The position numbers were made by a program, and so were the translations under genes. DNA of 64,000 nucleotides from Chlorella sorokiniana (lineage: Eukaryota; Chlorophyta; Trebouxiophyceae; Chlorellales; Chlorellaceae): positions 2,914,001 to 2,978,000 of the forward strand of contig CP084620.1 of NCBI GenBank assembly GCA_025917655.1. The letters are read 5' to 3'. Below, one piece after another: positions 58,001-64,000 of this stretch; position 1 is the stretch's first letter, and each line of letters opens with the position of its first letter. The notes beneath the pieces were generated by a model. The model worked only from the letters and a program-made list of their open reading frames with translations, was not told where the DNA came from and ran no database searches.

Positions 58001-59862
58001 TGGTTGAGCCTCCTGGGCTCACCTGACAAGTGATCGTCGGCGTAAGAAAAGTCGCCTATCAGCATGACGGCGTCTGCGGGCAACGGCAGGGAAGGGAAGG
58101 CAGCGGTTGGGGATGGGAGGCAAGGGCGGAAGCAGCGCCTTAGCTGTAGCGGCTGGGCTGCACCGGCGTGCGCGGCAACCCCTCTCCCAGCGGCCAGGCA
58201 GCACGACAAGCGGGTGCAGAGGTCTGTTGGCTCACGTGGCTTGTTAGCTGTTAGGTGCTTGAGCGTGACGCTGCTGTTAGAGGTCTGCCCTGCAGGCAGC
58301 GAGGAGCACAGCGTGACCAAAGCGCGCACAGCGCCGGAACCGCGCCCACGCCCACCCCAACCCCGTGGGGGCAGCAGTGGGAGGTCCCCAGCGGCAGCCG
58401 CGGCAGCCGCTGCGCACCCAGGTCGCCAATCAAGCCCAGGCGTACGGGAAAGCCGGCCCGCAGCGTCCGCAGCCGCAGCTCTGGGCTCCACCCGTCCTTG
58501 TCGTTGCCTGCAGCGGCAGCGGGTGAGGGGCGGGGTGGGCCGCGCGGGGCAGGAGGCTGCCGGGGAGCCATGCAGGCCTGGAACGCCTTCAACCATTGCC
58601 CACGAGTGCAGTTCTTTCCTTCTCTGGCCAGGGAGCCAGAGCACAAGATGTGGCCCAGGCATTGCACGGCGCCGGCTCCGTACCACACCCCAGAGCCAGC
58701 ACCCAGCGCACACCAGGTGGCAGCTGTCGGGCAGCCGCTCACCCACGCGATAGTAGTAGGTGGTCCCTGGGCGCAGCCGCTCCAGCAGCACATGGTGCAG
58801 GATGGGGGACCGGTCTGTTGGGGAGAGCGTGGTGGGTCGTGCATTTGGCGTGTGTTTTGACGTGGGAGAACCACATGGGGAGTGAGGACACTGGGGAGAG
58901 TAGGGGATGGGATGAAGAGCAGGCAGCGGGCTGTGCTAGCAGGACAGGGCCCGCCTGCGCCACTCACACGTGGTGTTGCCGGCCTCGGGGCCATACACAT
59001 ACGAGTAGACCAGGCTGTCCCGCGACCGCCCGGCGGCAATCATGCCGTATCGCCCCGCCCGTCGTCCGTACTTGACGAACGCAGCGACTGCGCAGGGTCA
59101 AATTGAGGCGGGGGGGGTTGCCAGCAAAGCGGCTGGGTGGCCCCTGGCAGATGGTTGTGCTGCTGGCTTGCGGCGGTGGAGCAGCAACGGCGTCAATGCT
59201 GCTCACCCTTGCTGGGGTCATAAGGCTTGGGCGGATTTGTGTTGTTCGCAATCTTCGGCCCTGCACAGCGGAGGGCAGAGAGCACCGCAGGCTGGCACGA
59301 GGCGTCGAGCAGGGCACTGCGGGAGGGCAAAGGCAGACTGCTGAGCAGCACGCAGAGCCCATAGCAGCGGCGCTAGACGGCGGCGCTTTCGTGCTCGCTC
59401 TCACGTCCGGTCTGCCACGACACCAGCACGCTGCTGTGCGTCCACTGCGTGATGTGGATGCCCTCTGGCTCAAAGCCGTGGACGGTCCGTGCCTGCATGC
59501 ATGCCGCCAGGTGGCGGCGCCGGCGGCGGTGGCAGCTCAGCATCGGCAGGAAACACGACCCAGTAAAAGGCTGTCGCCTTGATCAAACATGACGTTTGGC
59601 CAACGACCGCGGGCAGCCGGCAGCACGCTGCCTTCGGCGAGCCGGAGCTCACCAGCGGGGGCTCGTTTAGCGGCAGGTCGGGACTGCTCGACACTGTGTC
59701 GGGCGCCAGGGGGATCGATGTTTGAGGATACTTATTGACAACTCGAACACCCTCCGCGGCCCACAGATTGCAGCAGCCCAGCAAGGTGCAGAGCGCCTGG
59801 AAGGGCCGCATGTTCACGGAGGCAATGAGAGATGCAGATAAGCAAGCCAGCAACGCGGGCAT
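55025..59862 (-). CDS. Purple acid phosphatase (secreted binuclear metallophosphatase)
   Basis: Hydrolyses phosphate esters at a two-metal centre, usually secreted or vacuolar. Eighteen exons run from 59862-59653 to about 55374-55025. All five metal-site motifs are visible: GDLGQ (split by the intron after 58418), GDFSYAD (58073-58023), GNHEIE (57678-57466), WLIVIYHASAYH (56722-56665) and FSGHVHAYERTNP (56230-56187). The start may be MPALLACLSASLIASVN or the internal Met at 59811, either giving a hydrophobic leader. The fibronectin-like domain carries HGFEPEGIHITQW and SVLVSWQTG. After the core come DDCGPMYTTIGDGGNIEGL and SFGHG-ILELQSAERAVWRWHRN, the usual C-terminal block, then an extra ~90 residues of low similarity to the stop. 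One-base breaks lie near 57285 and 55770. Expected to be induced by phosphate starvation, from family knowledge only. Confidence 0.92.
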
Positions 59863-60742
59863 CACGCCTCATGAAGATGCTGGGGTACCATGCATGAAGA
59901 TGAGGTACGGCTTCCCCCGCCGCCAATCGCAGCATAGTGTGGGCATGATTGTGCCAGCTATCGACACCAAGCAGCCACCCTCTCGACATAGAGTGTGCCA
60001 ATTGCAGCAACTGGCCTGCATTGCGCACAGGGCCGCGTCAATCAAAAGTGGACCGCGTCGTGGCATGACCCCTCCCTGCGTTGGCTGGCCTCCTCCTCGG
60101 CAAGGCGCCGGCGCCATCCACCTTGGAGTTGACGAGCGAAACCAGCTTTGTGCACCACGAAAGCATTGTTCATGAAACTCGAGATTTTGGGCAGCTGCAG
60201 GGCCACACTTGGTGGGTCCATACCGCTCCTGCCCATCCCCCGTACGGCGGCCGGAGGGCATCAGGCGCCCTCGGGACGGCTTGCTCCTCCGTCGCGTGCT
60301 GCTGACACCCAGCGCAAGCCTGCAAGCCCTTGGCCTGGCCAGCATGCAGTCCAGATTGATTTGTACCTGCAGGCCTGGCACCGCCACTGAGCGGTGCAGC
60401 AGCTGGGTGCTGACAGTACACTGCTTGCGGGCTTTGTTGATGGTACAGTCGGGGTGCGGAGGCGTGCCACGACTAGGCTTGCAAGGCCGTCCGTGGCTTC
60501 TGCTCTGAAGCAGAGTCTGCACGACACCAGTACATCTGTGATCAAGCCTGTGAATGCAGAGGGATTCAGAAAAGCTGGCCATTCAGCCGTGCTGGTACGC
60601 GGGTGCACCAGGGCGTGACGCTGACCTGGCGAGGTCGGGTGCATGGATCCAAGGAGCCAAGCGCGTCGACTGCAACAGGCACATATATGTCAGGATCATG
60701 TGACAGAGCTCTGTGTGTGAACCTTTTTGCGCTCCACACGAC
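59863..60742. promoter_or_regulatory. Divergent promoter region of PAP and DM13 genes
   Basis: An 880-base gap between two genes of secreted proteins that point away from each other. No exon chain is supported on either strand. A segment near 60355-60385 (TTTGTACCTGCAGGC) resembles the acceptor region of the DM13 gene's second exon near 60948-60965 and may be a trace of an older module. CATATATG at 60683-60690 is an AT-rich box about 55 bases before the DM13 start. Confidence 0.4.

Positions 60743-64000
<3,258 letters not shown>

Noticed and set aside
59869-60582. 237-codon minus-strand frame between PAP and DM13
   Set aside because: Cys/Arg-rich without conserved blocks; lies in a divergent promoter region and may only extend the PAP leader.

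Overview
The window is nuclear DNA of a green alga, most likely a trebouxiophyte of the Chlorella/Micractinium kind. This is inferred from high GC (lower between genes), genes broken into many short exons by introns of about 80-450 bases, frequent GC-AG introns, TGTAA-type poly(A) signals after some genes, and gene families such as a plant-type proteasome subunit, purple acid phosphatase and a large MYND-finger protein. No rRNA, tRNA, CRISPR array or intact mobile element was found. No virus-derived element was recognised.

Layout, left to right. 208-1042 (+): 3' exons of a CobW-type GTPase. 1039-4351 (-): cytochrome P450 of the CYP7/8/39 clan, tail to tail with it. 5023-6004 (-): small, probably plastid-targeted protein. 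7087-9595 (+): proteasome subunit alpha-6. 10003-16009 (+): ERMP1-like M28 metallopeptidase of the ER membrane. 16419-25930 (-): very large C2-domain protein of unknown role. 26371-32353 (+): S9 (acylaminoacyl/dipeptidyl-peptidase-like) serine peptidase. 32767-34057 (-): unknown protein with an HNH-like segment. 34112-36558: gene-free, AT-richer island with a foldback sequence. 36559-40832 (-): cyclase-associated protein (CAP/Srv2). 41671-41863 (+): decayed MYND finger. 42111-45515 (+): MYND-finger protein. 46117-47772 (+): cobalamin/siderophore-type periplasmic-binding-fold protein. 48231-50348 (+): LENG1/CIR-N protein. 50965-53894 (-): secreted protein made of about 12 LLGQLTGIQ-type repeats. 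55025-59862 (-): purple acid phosphatase. 60743 to the window end (+): secreted multi-DM13 protein.

The genes are mostly unrelated housekeeping functions, as expected for a eukaryotic chromosome: proteolysis (alpha-6, M28, S9), actin turnover (CAP), RNA processing (LENG1), phosphate acquisition (PAP) and secreted proteins of unknown use (the LLGQLTGIQ protein, the DM13 array). The most unusual items are the leucine-rich repeat-like secreted protein, the DM13 array with a near-identical internal block, the orphan C2 giant, and the AT-rich foldback island.

Caveat. Nearly every multi-exon gene shows one or more single-base reading-frame breaks, mostly at G or C runs. Because they hit essential genes (proteasome, CAP), they look like consensus errors rather than decay. 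Exon boundaries below were placed by eye from splice sites, phase and family similarity; where the frame breaks, the product is read across the break.
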